Assembly: GCF_002214185.1 (NCBI RefSeq)
Contig: NZ_CP022161.1
Coordinates: 6,021,486-6,085,485, forward strand
Length of the DNA: 64,000 nucleotides
From: Streptomyces capitiformicae
Lineage (GTDB): Bacteria; Actinomycetota; Actinomycetes; Streptomycetales; Streptomycetaceae
Reading direction: 5' to 3'
Shown: positions 34,060 through 43,818 of the stretch, in pieces
Layout of the letters: every line of letters starts with the position of its first letter
Numbering within the stretch: the stretch's first letter is position 1
Notes under the pieces: model-generated
Told to the model about the DNA's origin: nothing
Seen by the model: only the letters and a program-made list of their open reading frames with translations
Databases searched by the model: none
Program-made: the position numbers and the translations under genes

Positions 34060-36165
34060 TCACTCCAGGAAATCGGCGACGAGGGTGGCGAACTCGTCCG
34101 GGGCGGCGAGGCGGATGCCCAGGGACTCGGCCTTGGCCCGCTTGGATCCGGCGTTGTCACCGGCGACGACCAGGGAGGTCTTCTTGGAGACGCTGGAAGA
34201 GGCGCGGCCGCCGGCGCGTTCGATGAGTTCGTTCATCTGGTTGCGGCTGAGCTTCTCCAGTACGCCGGTCATCGCCCCCGTGACCACCACTGCCATCCCG
34301 GCGAGCGGCCCACCCACCGGCGCGGCGTTCTCCGCGTCGGAGTCGGAGTCGGAGCCGGAGCCGGAGTCGGCGGTCGCCGGGGCGGGCGGCGTGGCGCCCG
34401 GCTCGGTCATGTTCACCCCGGCCGCGGCGAGCTTGTCGATGAGCGGGGCCAGTTCGGCGAGCTCCGCGACGATCGACGGGGCCTTCTCGGTGCCGATGCC
34501 CTCGACCTGCTGTATCGCGGCGGTGTCGGCGGCGCGGATGTTGTCCATCGTGGCGAAGTACCGGGCGATACGGCGGGACATGGAGCGCCCGGTGCCGCGG
34601 ACGCCCAGCGCGCACAGCACCCGTGACAGAGGCCGCCCACGGGCCGTGTCGAGCGCGGCGAGGAGGTTGTCGGTGCTGGTCTCACCCATCCGCTCCAGTC
34701 CGAGGAGCTGCTCGCGGGTGAGGGCGAACAGGTCGGCGAGATCGGCGACCAGACCGGCCTCGACGAGCTGCACGATACGGGTGTGGCCGAGCCCTTCGAC
34801 GTCCAGCTGGTCGCGGCCGACGGCGTACGAGAGGGAGGCGACCAGGTGGCAGTTGCGGCCGTTCTCGCAGCGCCAGCGCTGCTCGCCGGTGTCGATGCCG
34901 GAGCCGCAGCGCGGGCACACCTCCGGGAAGACGATGGGCTGTTCCTCACCGGTGCGCAGGTGGGCGACGGGGGCCTCGACGCGGGGGATGACGTCACCGG
35001 CGCGATGCACCATGACGTGGTCGCCGAGGCGCAGATCGCGGCGGGTGATGTCGGCCGGGTTGTGCAGCGTGGCGTAGGTGATGGTGGAGCCGTCGATCTC
35101 GACCGGCTCCAGCACGCCACGCGGTGCGATGATGCCCGTGCGGCCGACGTTCCACTGCACCTCCAGCAGCCGGGTGATCTTCTCCACGGCCGGCAGTTTG
35201 TAGGCGATTGCCCAGCGCGGGGCGCGTGAACCGGATCCGGCGGCCCGCTGGTCGGCGGCCAGGTCGGCCTTGATGACGATTCCGTCTATCCCGAAGGGCA
35301 GTTCGGCGCGCAGCGCGGCGATCTCCTTCACCCGGGCGAGGACCTGCTCGACCGAGTCGGCGGTGACACCGGGCACCGCCGTACTGGCGGTGGTGTTCAC
35401 GCCGAGTTCGGCGGCCCGCGCCATCAGGTCGCTGTGGGCGAGCTCCCCCAACTGCCCGGCGAATTCCTCCTCCGTGCCGGGCAGCGCCAGCAGCCCGTAG
35501 CCGAAGAACGTCATCGGCACGGTGTAGGCCCGCTCCCGGGCCCGCAGGGTGCCCGCCGCGGCGTTGCGCGGATTGGCGAACGGCTGCCCGCCGTGCGCGG
35601 TGCGCACCTCGTTGGCGTACTCGAACTGGGCGGTGGTCATGAGGACCTCGCCCCGCACCTCCACGGTGACCGGCTCGGCCAGCTCGCCGGGCAGGCCCTC
35701 GATGGTGCCGATCGCGTGCGAGACGTCCTCCCCGGCCGTCCCGTCGCCGCGAGTGATCAGCCGCGTGAGACGGCCGTGGGTGTAGCGGGCGGCGACCGCC
35801 AGGCCGTCGAGCTTCGGCTCGACGCCGAACCGCTCCACGTCATGCCCGATCCGCCGCGCCAACGACGCGGTCCACGCGGTGAACTCCTCGGCCGAGAACA
35901 CATTGTCCAGGCTCAGCATCGCCACCGTGTGCGGGACGTCCCCCTCCACCGCACCGCCGGCCACTTTTCCGGTCGGTGACCCGGGCAGTATCTGGTCGGG
36001 ATGCGCGGCCTCCCACTCCGCGATGCCGCGCACCAGCCGGTCGTAGGCGTCGTCGTCCAGTACCGATGTGCCCCCCGTGTAGTAGGCGGCCGAGGCCTTC
36101 ACCGCGTCCTCGACCGCCTGCGCGTAGGCGGCGGCATCCGCGATCACTGCTGCTGATGTCGTCAT
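34060..36165 (-). CDS. ligA: NAD-dependent DNA ligase
   Basis: 701 residues from the ATG at 36165. It has all LigA domains: Ia ([18 protein letters not shown]), adenylation with catalytic Lys in [15 protein letters not shown], an OB fold ([18 protein letters not shown]), a four-cysteine zinc finger (CPRCGSG and [11 protein letters not shown]), helix-hairpin-helix repeats and a C-terminal BRCT ([20 protein letters not shown]). A Ser/Asp/Glu-rich linker ([15 protein letters not shown]) precedes the BRCT. Streptomycetes have an essential ligA elsewhere with a longer, more standard sequence; this copy next to pseudogenes may be an accessory paralogue. It seals nicks in duplex DNA using NAD. Confidence 0.93.
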   Translation of the reverse strand: MTTSAAVIADAAAYAQAVEDAVKASAAYYTGGTSVLDDDAYDRLVRGIAEWEAAHPDQILPGSPTGKVAGGAVEGDVPHTVAMLSLDNVFSAEEFTAWTASLARRIGHDVERFGVEPKLDGLAVAARYTHGRLTRLITRGDGTAGEDVSHAIGTIEGLPGELAEPVTVEVRGEVLMTTAQFEYANEVRTAHGGQPFANPRNAAAGTLRARERAYTVPMTFFGYGLLALPGTEEEFAGQLGELAHSDLMARAAELGVNTTASTAVPGVTADSVEQVLARVKEIAALRAELPFGIDGIVIKADLAADQRAAGSGSRAPRWAIAYKLPAVEKITRLLEVQWNVGRTGIIAPRGVLEPVEIDGSTITYATLHNPADITRRDLRLGDHVMVHRAGDVIPRVEAPVAHLRTGEEQPIVFPEVCPRCGSGIDTGEQRWRCENGRNCHLVASLSYAVGRDQLDVEGLGHTRIVQLVEAGLVADLADLFALTREQLLGLERMGETSTDNLLAALDTARGRPLSRVLCALGVRGTGRSMSRRIARYFATMDNIRAADTAAIQQVEGIGTEKAPSIVAELAELAPLIDKLAAAGVNMTEPGATPPAPATADSGSGSDSDSDAENAAPVGGPLAGMAVVVTGAMTGVLEKLSRNQMNELIERAGGRASSSVSKKTSLVVAGDNAGSKRAKAESLGIRLAAPDEFATLVADFLE

Positions 36166-36200
36166 GCCGATCATCTTGCACGCCACCACTGACAACGGCT

Positions 36201-36222
36201 CTGACCTGCGAAAACAGGTCAG
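36201..36222 (-). terminator. Hairpin between VOC gene and ligA
   Basis: CTGACCTG-CGAAAA-CAGGTCAG, perfect 8-base arms, lies 26 bases after the VOC stop and 36 bases before the ligA start. It could be a factor-independent terminator without a T tract, or an operator for ligA. Confidence 0.5.
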
Positions 36223-36248
36223 GGCCGGGAGAAGTGGGGCGGGTTTGC

Positions 36249-36659
36249 TCAGCCCCTCGGCTGGGTGAACCGGATGCTGTTGCCGAACGGGTCACGCAGC
36301 CCGCAGTCGATGCCGTACGGGCGCTCGGTGGGCTCCTCGGTGAACTCGACTCCGAGGCCCCGCAGGTGCTCGTAGGTCTTGCGGCAGTCATCCGTGCTGA
36401 AGATGAGGTGGCCGCCCATGGCGCCCTTCGTCAACAGCCCGCGGACCTGCTCGGCCGTCTCCTCGGACAGCGCGGGCGGACCCGGCCTCTCCAGCAGGAT
36501 CTGGCGCTCCGGATGGCCGGGCACATTGACGGTCAGCCAGCGCATGAAACCCAGGTCGGCATCGGTGTTGACCTCCAGGCCGAGCTTGCCGACGTAGAAG
36601 TCGAGGGCCTCGTCCTGGTCGAGAACGTAGATCTGCGAGTGCGTGATGGCGGTGAACAT
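36249..36659 (-). CDS. VOC family (glyoxalase-like) protein
   Basis: 136 residues from the ATG at 36659. A single VOC unit: [40 protein letters not shown] and [18 protein letters not shown]. It probably dimerises to form a metal or ligand site. The adjacent AraC gene ends 48 bases upstream on the same strand, a common pairing in streptomycetes in which the AraC protein drives the VOC gene. Confidence 0.88.
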   Translation of the reverse strand: MFTAITHSQIYVLDQDEALDFYVGKLGLEVNTDADLGFMRWLTVNVPGHPERQILLERPGPPALSEETAEQVRGLLTKGAMGGHLIFSTDDCRKTYEHLRGLGVEFTEEPTERPYGIDCGLRDPFGNSIRFTQPRG

Positions 36660-36707
36660 GTGCCTCACGCTATCGAGTGGGCCGGAAGAAAACTTATCCA
36701 AAACTGC

Positions 36708-37100
36708 TCAGCCGTTCGGTCGCATCCACGCCTTGGCGAAACAGGTCGGCACGGCCACGGGCAACGCCTCCTTGCGGTACTCCCTTGGGGACCGGCCGAC
36801 GATCTCGCGGAACGTGCGGCTGAAGGTGCCCGGGCTGCCGAAGCCCACCTCGAAGCAGATGTCCGTCACACCGCGGTCGGTCTCCCGCAACAGGAACATC
36901 GCCCGTTCGACGCGGCGGCGCTGAAGGTAGCGGTGCGGTGTCTCGCCGAACGTGGCCCGGAAGGTGCGGGTGAAGTGTGCTTCGGACACATGCGCGATCC
37001 GGGCCAGGGACGGAACGTCCAACGGCTGGGCGTAGGAGCGATCCATGGCGTCCCTGGCCCGGAGCATGCGGCGGTTGGACTCTTCTGCGGCGCGACTCAC
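36708..37100 (-). CDS. AraC family transcriptional regulator
   Basis: 130 residues from GTG (VSRAAEESNRRMLRARD). An ATG 11 codons upstream is possible but lies next to repeated bases. The protein consists almost only of the two AraC helix-turn-helix units: LDVPSLARIAHVSEAHFTRT and VTDICFEVGFGSPGTFSRTF, with the FREIVGRSPREYR signature. There is no separate ligand domain, as in SoxS/MarA-size regulators. It probably controls itself and the following VOC gene. Confidence 0.88.
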   Translation of the reverse strand: MSRAAEESNRRMLRARDAMDRSYAQPLDVPSLARIAHVSEAHFTRTFRATFGETPHRYLQRRRVERAMFLLRETDRGVTDICFEVGFGSPGTFSRTFREIVGRSPREYRKEALPVAVPTCFAKAWMRPNG

Positions 37101-37122
37101 GGCGTCATCACACCACGTTTCT

Positions 37123-37158
37123 CCAACTGCCAACTGCCAACCGCCAACTGCAGTTGCC
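37123..37158. repeat. 7-base tandem repeat (CCAACTG) ending in a 12-base palindrome
   Basis: CCAACTG, CCAACTG, CCAACCG and CCAACTG follow in tandem, and the last merges into the perfect palindrome CAACTGCAGTTG (37145-37156). It lies exactly between the gap stop codon and the AraC gene start and could serve as terminator or operator. Confidence 0.5.
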
Positions 37159-37160
37159 GA

Positions 37161-38606
37161 TCAGACCGCCGGAGACGGGTACGTCGGGTACTCCACCCCG
37201 GAGACGTGCTGCACGACGCGGATGACCTGGCAGGAGTAGCCGAACTCGTTGTCGTACCAGAGGTAGAGGATCGCGTTGTCGCCGTCGACCTTGGTGGCGC
37301 CGGCGTCGACGATCGAGGCGTGGCGGGAGCCGATGAAGTCGCTGGAGACCGCGTCCGGGGCCGTGGTGAAGTCGATCTGACGCTTCAGCGGCGAGGTCAG
37401 CGAGACACCCCGCAGATAGTCGAGGACCTCCTCGCGGCTGGTCTCCCGGCCGAGGCGCAGGCTGAGGATGGCGATCGAGACGTCCGGCACCGGGACGCGG
37501 ATGGAGCTGCCGGTGATCGGGGCCTTGAGGTCCGGCAGCGCCTTGGCCACGGCCGACGCGGCACCGGTCTCGGTGATGACCATGTTGAGCGGCGCGGAGC
37601 GGCCGCGGCGCTCGGACTTGTGGTAGTTGTCCAGCAGGTTCTGGTCGTTGGTGAACGAGTGGACGGTCTCCACGTGGCCGCGCAGCACGCCGTACTCGTC
37701 CGCCATCGCCTTCAGCGGCGGCACGATCGCGTTGGTGGTGCAGGACGCGCAGGACAGGATCTGCTCGTCCGGCTTGATCGTGTCGTGGTTGACGCCGTGC
37801 ACGATGTTCGGGATGTCGCCCTTGCCCGGCGCGGTCAGGACGACCTTGTCGATACCGGGGCGCAGATGCTGCGACAGGCCCTCGCGGTCGCGCCACTTGC
37901 CCGTGTTGTCGATGAGGATGGCGTCCTTGATGCCGTACGCCGTGTAGTCGACCTCGGACGGGTCGCCCGCGTAGATCACCTTGATCTCGTTGCCGTTGGC
38001 GACGATCGTACTGTTCGCCTCGTCGACGGTGATCGTGCCCTGGAACTGGCCGTGGATGGAGTCCCGGCGCAGCAGCGAGGCACGCTTCACGATGTCCTGA
38101 TCGCCGCCCCCGCGGACGACGATGGCGCGCAGCCGCAGACCATTGCCGGAACCGGACTTCTCGATGAGGAGGCGCGCGACGAGGCGGCCGATGCGGCCGA
38201 AGCCGTAGAGGACGACGTCGCGTCCCTCGCCGCCCTCGATCTTGTTGACGCCGGTGGCGCCGGCGACGGCCTCGGCGGTGAACGCCTCCACCGTCAGACC
38301 GCGGTCGTCGGCCTTGTGGAGCGCGGCGAGCATGCCGATGTCGATCTGCGAAGGGCCGAGGTCGAGCGTGGTGAGGGCCTGCAGGAACGGCAGCGTGTCG
38401 GTGACCGACAGCTCCTCCCCGGCGATCTGCCGGGCGAACCGGTGGGTCTTCAGGATGCTGACCACCGACTTGTTCACCAAGGAGCGGCTGTGCAGCAGGA
38501 CGGTGACATCCCGCTCACGATGCAGCTTCCCGATGATCGGGATCATCGATTCCGCGATCTCTTCGCGGTTCTTCCAGTTGGTGAACGAGTCCTCGTTGAC
38601 AGTCAC
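37161..38606 (-). CDS. gap2: Glyceraldehyde-3-phosphate dehydrogenase, 481-residue actinobacterial type
   Basis: 481 residues. A helical N-terminal extension of about 125 residues (WKNREEIAESMIPIIGKLHR) precedes the Rossmann domain (VVLYGFGRIGRLVARLLIEK). The catalytic cysteine is in LSCASCTTNAIVPPL, and HSFTNDQNLLDNYHK and WYDNEFGYSCQVIRV match the catalytic domain. Standard GAPDHs have about 335 residues; the long type is a known second isozyme in streptomycetes, possibly gluconeogenic. It interconverts glyceraldehyde-3-phosphate and 1,3-bisphosphoglycerate. Confidence 0.93.
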   Translation of the reverse strand: MTVNEDSFTNWKNREEIAESMIPIIGKLHRERDVTVLLHSRSLVNKSVVSILKTHRFARQIAGEELSVTDTLPFLQALTTLDLGPSQIDIGMLAALHKADDRGLTVEAFTAEAVAGATGVNKIEGGEGRDVVLYGFGRIGRLVARLLIEKSGSGNGLRLRAIVVRGGGDQDIVKRASLLRRDSIHGQFQGTITVDEANSTIVANGNEIKVIYAGDPSEVDYTAYGIKDAILIDNTGKWRDREGLSQHLRPGIDKVVLTAPGKGDIPNIVHGVNHDTIKPDEQILSCASCTTNAIVPPLKAMADEYGVLRGHVETVHSFTNDQNLLDNYHKSERRGRSAPLNMVITETGAASAVAKALPDLKAPITGSSIRVPVPDVSIAILSLRLGRETSREEVLDYLRGVSLTSPLKRQIDFTTAPDAVSSDFIGSRHASIVDAGATKVDGDNAILYLWYDNEFGYSCQVIRVVQHVSGVEYPTYPSPAV

Positions 38607-38657
38607 AGATTTATCTTTCGAGCTAGGCGGCGCTCATATGCTAAGCGCTCACCGTTC

Positions 38658-38698
38658 GGATCACGCCACCGGGGTACCCGGTCCCGGTGGCGTGATCC
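38658..38698 (-). terminator. Strong hairpin terminator after the protease-nuclease operon
   Basis: Perfect 15-base arms (GGATCACGCCACCGG and CCGGTGGCGTGATCC) around an 11-base loop, 89 bases beyond the stop of the protease-endonuclease gene and upstream of gap. It would insulate the gap promoter from the large operon. Confidence 0.75.
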
Positions 38699-38786
38699 TC
38701 CGGCGATGCTCAGGAGAGGCGCCAAGCCACGGCGTAGGGCTGGAGGGCGATGACAGGTCTGCCGGAGCCTCGGCAGATCAGGGACC

Positions 38787-41003
38787 TCAGGGCCAGACGC
38801 CGGAGAAGTCGATCTTCTCGATCCATTCCGGGTGGTCTATCAGGGGATTGCGATTGCCCTGCAGCTCGGCGATGGCGGCATTGCGGTGCAACTCGTACTC
38901 GCTCACGGGCTCGTTGCCGTGCCAGGCCAGGAGCGTGGGCAGGCGGTTCTCGGGGAACTCGATGGACCTGTCGCCGATCAACCCCGGGTAGCGCAGCAGG
39001 AAGTAGAGAGTGGCTCGGGCTACCGCTCCCTTTCCTTCCTCGGGTTCGAACCCCACGGCCGTGTCACGCGCCCCGCACTCGCCCCGTATCGCCAGCTCGA
39101 ATTCGGGGAAATCGGCGAACGAGTAGTTGTTGCGGAAGCTGTTGCACCCGCTCTCGCAGGCGAACAGATGGTGGAGGTCGCCCCGCATGGGCTCCCGCCC
39201 GTCGAACCACGACTGCGGCACCACGTGTTCGCAGTTGAACGGCATCGACGCCTCCAGAGAGGCGAACTCGGCGGCGAACTCGGCCGGACCGGCAGTGCCC
39301 TCGTGGAGGATCAGCTCCTGCACGCGTGCCAGCCGCGCTTCTTCCACGGCGGCGTCCAACCGTATGAACTCCTCGGCGGAGAAGTCCTTTCCGGAGTAGA
39401 TGCTGCGCAGCCGGCCGTCCCGGTGCAGGTCGACCCACGGATAGACGAGCCGGATCGGCTTGTACTTGGGCCGGGGCCTGTGTGTCTCCGTCAGCAGTTC
39501 GGTGAGGGCGCGGCGCATTGCGTCCCCGTCGTCGGTGCCGATGTCCGCGTAGTAGGCGTCGCGTGCGGCGGTGTCGCCGGGCCGGTCGTAGTACGGCCGT
39601 TCCCGCGCGAGGCGGTGGTTGACCAGGGCGGCGTTCACGTCCCGCTGGACGGCGGAGGCCACGTCGGGCGGCCCGGCCGGGGGCGGTGCCGTGGGCGCGA
39701 GCACGGGCGGCGGGGTGGTGACGGTCGCCACCGGGAGTGCCGGCGAGTCGACTCCGATGCTGATCCGCAGCGGGACGGTGAGGTGGGCGGTGCCGTCGGC
39801 CACGTACGCCTGCGCCCCGGTGGGCCTCGGCAGGTTCGACGCACCGTCGGTCGAGGGCGCGGGTGTGGGCGGGGTGCTCTCGACCGGGGCCGGAGGTGTC
39901 CCGGCGGGCGTGCCGGCAGCCGGTCCGGAAGAGGGCCCGGGGGTGAACACCTCGTCGCGGAGCCGGGCGGCCGCACCGGTCAGGGTGATCTCGTGCAGGG
40001 CGCGCAGCACACGGCTGATCCGCACCCCCTCGTTGGCCTTCCACGCCAGTCGGTCATCGCCCATGTCCGGCGTCCAGGGCGTTCCGTCGACGCTCAGGGG
40101 GCGGCCCTCGGCGTCGGTCTTCGGGACGGCCGAGTGATGCAGCGCGACGACCTCCCACTGGTCGTTGAAGACCGGCGAACCCGACGAACCCTCACGGGTG
40201 TCGGACTCGTAGTGCATGAAGCGGTCGAGTATGTCGACGATCTGGTTCTCGCGCAGCGCGAGCTGCTTGGGCTCGCCCCGGGGGTGCTGAATGATGTTGA
40301 CGTACTCCCCGATGACGACCATGCCCTGCGCCTCGCTGAGCGTCAGCCGGCCGAACGACGAGAGTTCCTCGCCCCCCGCACCGCGTTCGGCCACCGCGAC
40401 GATGCTGAAGTCCAGAGCGCGGTCGGTGACGAAGAACCTGTGCGGCTCCAGCTGGAAGACCGCGGGTGTGAGCGGCTGCCCGTCGAGCCCGGCCTGCAGC
40501 GCGAACGCGACCACGCTGCGACGGGCCTCCTCCTGGCTGCGCAGCACATGGTTGTTGGTGAGCAGCAGGGCGGGTGACACCATGAAGCCGGTGCCGTGAC
40601 CGCCACCGGGTCCGCTGATGGTGATCCGGCCGACCGCGCGCGAGACCAGGGCACCCTCCTCCAGGAACGCGACCGGGGTGAGGTTGTTGCGCCCGATGAG
40701 GCGTTCCAGGCCCAGCACGTCGCTGCCGAAGCTCTCCGGCGGCAGCCGGAGGGTGCTTCCCGCCGCGGTGACGGGCTCCGACGGCTCCCGTTCGATCGCC
40801 CTGGCCAGCGACCAGTCGGCGCCCAGACGGGCCAGCCTCTTCTCGACCCGTTCCGGTTCGTCGGCGTACAGCACGCCACGCGTCTGGAGCAGCTCCCGGT
40901 TTCTCTCCCGCTGCCCGGTCCGGTGCGCATAGCGTTCCGCGGCCCGCGTCAGCTGGGACAGGTAGTCGGATTCGGTGAGGGAGAAGAGTTCCGCCGTTGT
41001 CAT
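38787..41003 (-). CDS. Trypsin-like serine protease fused to endonuclease I domain
   Basis: 738 residues; the ATG follows GGGAGGCGGACCC. The N-terminal 90 residues are helical. An S1-type protease covers about 100-330: LLLTNNHVL (His152), ALDFSIVAV (Asp198) and EGSSGSPVFN (Ser284), a full catalytic triad. A Pro/Thr-rich linker (roughly 380-470) leads to an endonuclease I-like (EndoI, PF04231 type) domain with NCEHVVPQSWF (His593) and GDLHHLFACESGCNSFRNNY. No signal peptide is visible. It is the last gene of a five-gene operon. The fusion of a protease with a DNase suggests an effector whose nuclease could be released or guided by proteolysis. Confidence 0.9.
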   Translation of the reverse strand: MTTAELFSLTESDYLSQLTRAAERYAHRTGQRERNRELLQTRGVLYADEPERVEKRLARLGADWSLARAIEREPSEPVTAAGSTLRLPPESFGSDVLGLERLIGRNNLTPVAFLEEGALVSRAVGRITISGPGGGHGTGFMVSPALLLTNNHVLRSQEEARRSVVAFALQAGLDGQPLTPAVFQLEPHRFFVTDRALDFSIVAVAERGAGGEELSSFGRLTLSEAQGMVVIGEYVNIIQHPRGEPKQLALRENQIVDILDRFMHYESDTREGSSGSPVFNDQWEVVALHHSAVPKTDAEGRPLSVDGTPWTPDMGDDRLAWKANEGVRISRVLRALHEITLTGAAARLRDEVFTPGPSSGPAAGTPAGTPPAPVESTPPTPAPSTDGASNLPRPTGAQAYVADGTAHLTVPLRISIGVDSPALPVATVTTPPPVLAPTAPPPAGPPDVASAVQRDVNAALVNHRLARERPYYDRPGDTAARDAYYADIGTDDGDAMRRALTELLTETHRPRPKYKPIRLVYPWVDLHRDGRLRSIYSGKDFSAEEFIRLDAAVEEARLARVQELILHEGTAGPAEFAAEFASLEASMPFNCEHVVPQSWFDGREPMRGDLHHLFACESGCNSFRNNYSFADFPEFELAIRGECGARDTAVGFEPEEGKGAVARATLYFLLRYPGLIGDRSIEFPENRLPTLLAWHGNEPVSEYELHRNAAIAELQGNRNPLIDHPEWIEKIDFSGVWP

Positions 41004-41044
41004 GGGTCCGCCTCCCGTGTGTGGCGGTGTGGTGGTGCGGCGCG

Positions 41045-42193
41045 CTACGCCACGAGTCGTGTGCTGCGTGATGCCTGGTCGGGGTGGGTCCCGAGGTAGC
41101 CGTGCGCGGAGAACGCGCCGGGTGCGAAGGCGCCCGGCGTGACGTCGTCGCCCGCCGCGAGCTCCACGCAGGCGGTCTGCGGCCGGGCCGTGCTCAGGCC
41201 GAGCCGGCAGGCGGTGGCCGTGAGCCTCACGGTGACGAAGTCGGCGATCTGGGCGCCGAACTCGATGGGCCTGCCGCCGATGGTGATGTCGCCCACGGCG
41301 AAGCCCCGGCCCGCGGGCACCTCGTAGACGGCACGTACCGGGAAGCCGGTGTCGCCGCGTTCCACGGTCCAGAAGCTCTTCGGGTCGGAGCCGTCGGGAG
41401 TGCTCCACCCGTCGGTGGCCAGGTCGTCGAAGTAGATGCCCACGGGGTCGCTGAGCGCGATGTCCGCCTTCTGCCGGGCGATCGAGTTGACCACTTCGCC
41501 GATGTGCGGGTCGCTGTTGCGGTCGGGTACGCCGTACTTGGCACAGGCGATGAGTTCCTGCGCGCCGGTGAGTTCCCGGCCGCCGATGACCCGCCGGATG
41601 GTCGCGGCGGCGGCGAGTTCGATCTCCGCGCCGAGGGTGTTGGACTGCTGGATGAGGTGCATCGCCCCCTGCGTCGTGGAGTCGTTCCACTTGTTGCGCC
41701 GTATGTACCGGCCGTTGGGGGCGAAGAGGTCGCTCCGTCGCACGGCCGGGCCGATGTGGGCGCGGTAGATGTCGAGGGCCTTGTCCGGGTTGGTCTGCGC
41801 CAGCACGTCCCAGTACTCGGGGCCCTCGCAGGTGAAGGTGGCGCGGGTGATCTTCCCGGTGCCGTCGCGGGTCACGCTCCACTCGCAGTACTCGTCCTGT
41901 ACGTCGCGGCTGGCGTCGGCGCGTTGCCAGCGCTGCCGGTCCGAGATCGCTGCCTTGAGGCGGTTGGGGAACGCTGTCCAGGTGACGGCCGCCTGGACAG
42001 CGTCCGCCGCGGTGTCCGTCTTGGTGAGGTTGTAGAACTGCGGCCGGGGGCTGTCGTGCAGCACCTCGGCGGGGTCCGGCCCGGTGATCGCCTGGTCGAC
42101 ACTGTCGCTGATGAAGACGTGCCACGCCTTCTTGCCGACGTCGTCGAGGTCGGTGAGTCGGCCGGGAGGCCCGTACGCGTTGATGGTGGTCAT
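41045..42193 (-). CDS. Protein of unknown function in the protease-nuclease operon (382 aa)
   Basis: 382 residues, not recognised. The ATG at 42193 overlaps the upstream stop by four bases. Conserved-looking blocks are QDEYCEWSVTRDGTGKI, TFTCEGPEYWDVLAQTNPDK, NKWNDSTTQGAMHLIQQSNT and YGVPDRNSDPHIGEVVNSIA. The density of Trp, Cys, His, Asp and Asn in them suggests a catalytic or metal site. A small beta-rich domain (TGFPVRAVYEVPAGRGFAVG) closes the protein. There is no signal, membrane segment or ATP-binding motif. The tight coupling to its neighbours says it works with the 533-residue protein and the proteases. Confidence 0.8.
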   Translation of the reverse strand: MTTINAYGPPGRLTDLDDVGKKAWHVFISDSVDQAITGPDPAEVLHDSPRPQFYNLTKTDTAADAVQAAVTWTAFPNRLKAAISDRQRWQRADASRDVQDEYCEWSVTRDGTGKITRATFTCEGPEYWDVLAQTNPDKALDIYRAHIGPAVRRSDLFAPNGRYIRRNKWNDSTTQGAMHLIQQSNTLGAEIELAAAATIRRVIGGRELTGAQELIACAKYGVPDRNSDPHIGEVVNSIARQKADIALSDPVGIYFDDLATDGWSTPDGSDPKSFWTVERGDTGFPVRAVYEVPAGRGFAVGDITIGGRPIEFGAQIADFVTVRLTATACRLGLSTARPQTACVELAAGDDVTPGAFAPGAFSAHGYLGTHPDQASRSTRLVA

Positions 42194-43791
42194 GGAGAAC
42201 CTCCGGTGGTCACGACACCGACGGTGCCGTCCTCGTTCATGCGCAGCCGTGGTGCGTCGGCGGGGATGTCGGTGGTCGGCAGGGTGAGCGCGAATTCGTT
42301 GAGCCTCATCTCCCTGAATGCGCGGCGGCGTGATTCCGTCAGCCGGACGCAGTCGTCGAATCCCGACGCCGTACGGATCCGTGCCGTGACCTTCTCCAGG
42401 TACACGTCCACCCGCTGGGCGAAGACACCGGGCCAATCGGCCTCGGGGACCGCCCAGTTGCGTGCGAACTCGGCCTCGGGGCTGTCGGCGGGCAGGGTCC
42501 GCGCGGTGGCGACGACGGCCGAGGCGATGTCGTCGCACCAGGTCGAGGCGGGTACGGGCGCGGTGGGCACGTAGCGCATCAGATGGGCACGGACCGGGCT
42601 GAATACCGGGTTGGTGAAGTCCACCATCAGCGCACAGGCCGCGAACCTGGCCGGCACGAGGCCCTGCTTCACCGACTGCCGCACCACGTCGTTGTCCTCG
42701 TACGCGGGCTCCGGGACGACGAAGGCGAAGAACGTGTCACCCGGCTGCGAGAAGGCGCTCACCTGTTCCTCCAGCCGGAAGCCGAAAGCCGTGAGGCTGT
42801 CCGCGTACAGGGACGCCGGCGCGGTGGGCACGGTCTCCATGCCCACCGGCAGGCCGAGATCGTTGAGCAGGGCGTCGGCGTTCAGCCAGAAGCCCAGGGG
42901 CAGGGGCAGATCCCTGCCGCCGGACGTGACCGTCGCGCTCTGCGTCGACGTACTGGCGAGGTTGACCGTGGTGCTCGTGAACAACTGCCGCAGCAGATGG
43001 TCGGGGTGCGCCACCATGCCGTCGGCGACGACCGCCGAGAGGCGCGCTGTGGTCCACCGGGAGACGAGGCCCTTCACCGTGAGCTCCAGGCGCTCGGCGC
43101 CGATCACTTGACGGTAGAGCGGGTTGTCGCGCAACGGGTCATCCGGGGCGAGCTGGATCGTCGCGGACATGGACTGCCAGTTGCTCCAGGGCTGCTTGAG
43201 CTCCTTCATGACGACGCTGCCGTTGACGTGACTGTCGAAGCAGCCCTTTCCCCGGGACTCGGGTGCCAACGACGACCAGGAATCGCCCGTCCAGATCCAG
43301 GCCGGCGAGATCCGCATGTAGTAGTTGAAGACCCGGGCGACCGGGTCCCAGGCGGCGACCTGGAGGAAGACCGAGCCGGGGTCGCTGCTGACCAGCAGGT
43401 CGGGGTCCCTGCCCGGTGCCGCGCGGGAGATCGCAAAACGGAAGTCGCGGCGGAGCCCGGGGGCCTCGTCCGGCGGGATCTGCCCGGCCTCACTGATCAG
43501 ATACACGGACTGCGCCGTGAGCTCGCCCGCCGCGGTGAGCCCGTCCAGCACCTCTTCCAGCGTCATGGGCCAACGGCCCTGCCGGAAGAAGACCGTGGCC
43601 ATCGGGTCCCGCAGCCCGGCGAACTGCCCGGCGGGCATGGGCGCCGGTCCGCGATCCACGCCGCTCACGCCTCGGTACAGCGTCCCCGGTCTTAGTCCTC
43701 CGCCTTCGTCCGCGGCCGCGACGGCTGCCGTCGCGGCCGCAGGCCAGGCGGTCGTCCGTCGGCGTTCAGGAGTGCGGTCCCACAGCGACAT
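42190..43791 (-). CDS. Protein of unknown function in the protease-nuclease operon (533 aa)
   Basis: 533 residues, not recognised. The N-terminal 35 residues are Ala/Arg-rich and disordered. The rest is mixed alpha/beta with notable blocks YYMRISPAWIWTGDSWSSLA, GCFDSHVNGSVVMKELKQPW and CALMVDFTNPVFSPVRAHLM, and an acidic C-terminus. No signal peptide, membrane helix, Walker motif or nuclease/protease signature is visible. It starts 27 bases after the subtilase gene and overlaps the 382-residue gene by four bases, so it is co-translated with it. The two may form a complex. Confidence 0.8.
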   Translation of the reverse strand: MSLWDRTPERRRTTAWPAAATAAVAAADEGGGLRPGTLYRGVSGVDRGPAPMPAGQFAGLRDPMATVFFRQGRWPMTLEEVLDGLTAAGELTAQSVYLISEAGQIPPDEAPGLRRDFRFAISRAAPGRDPDLLVSSDPGSVFLQVAAWDPVARVFNYYMRISPAWIWTGDSWSSLAPESRGKGCFDSHVNGSVVMKELKQPWSNWQSMSATIQLAPDDPLRDNPLYRQVIGAERLELTVKGLVSRWTTARLSAVVADGMVAHPDHLLRQLFTSTTVNLASTSTQSATVTSGGRDLPLPLGFWLNADALLNDLGLPVGMETVPTAPASLYADSLTAFGFRLEEQVSAFSQPGDTFFAFVVPEPAYEDNDVVRQSVKQGLVPARFAACALMVDFTNPVFSPVRAHLMRYVPTAPVPASTWCDDIASAVVATARTLPADSPEAEFARNWAVPEADWPGVFAQRVDVYLEKVTARIRTASGFDDCVRLTESRRRAFREMRLNEFALTLPTTDIPADAPRLRMNEDGTVGVVTTGGSP

Positions 43792-43818
43792 GGTTTTTCC
43801 ACCCTCCGTCGCGCACTG

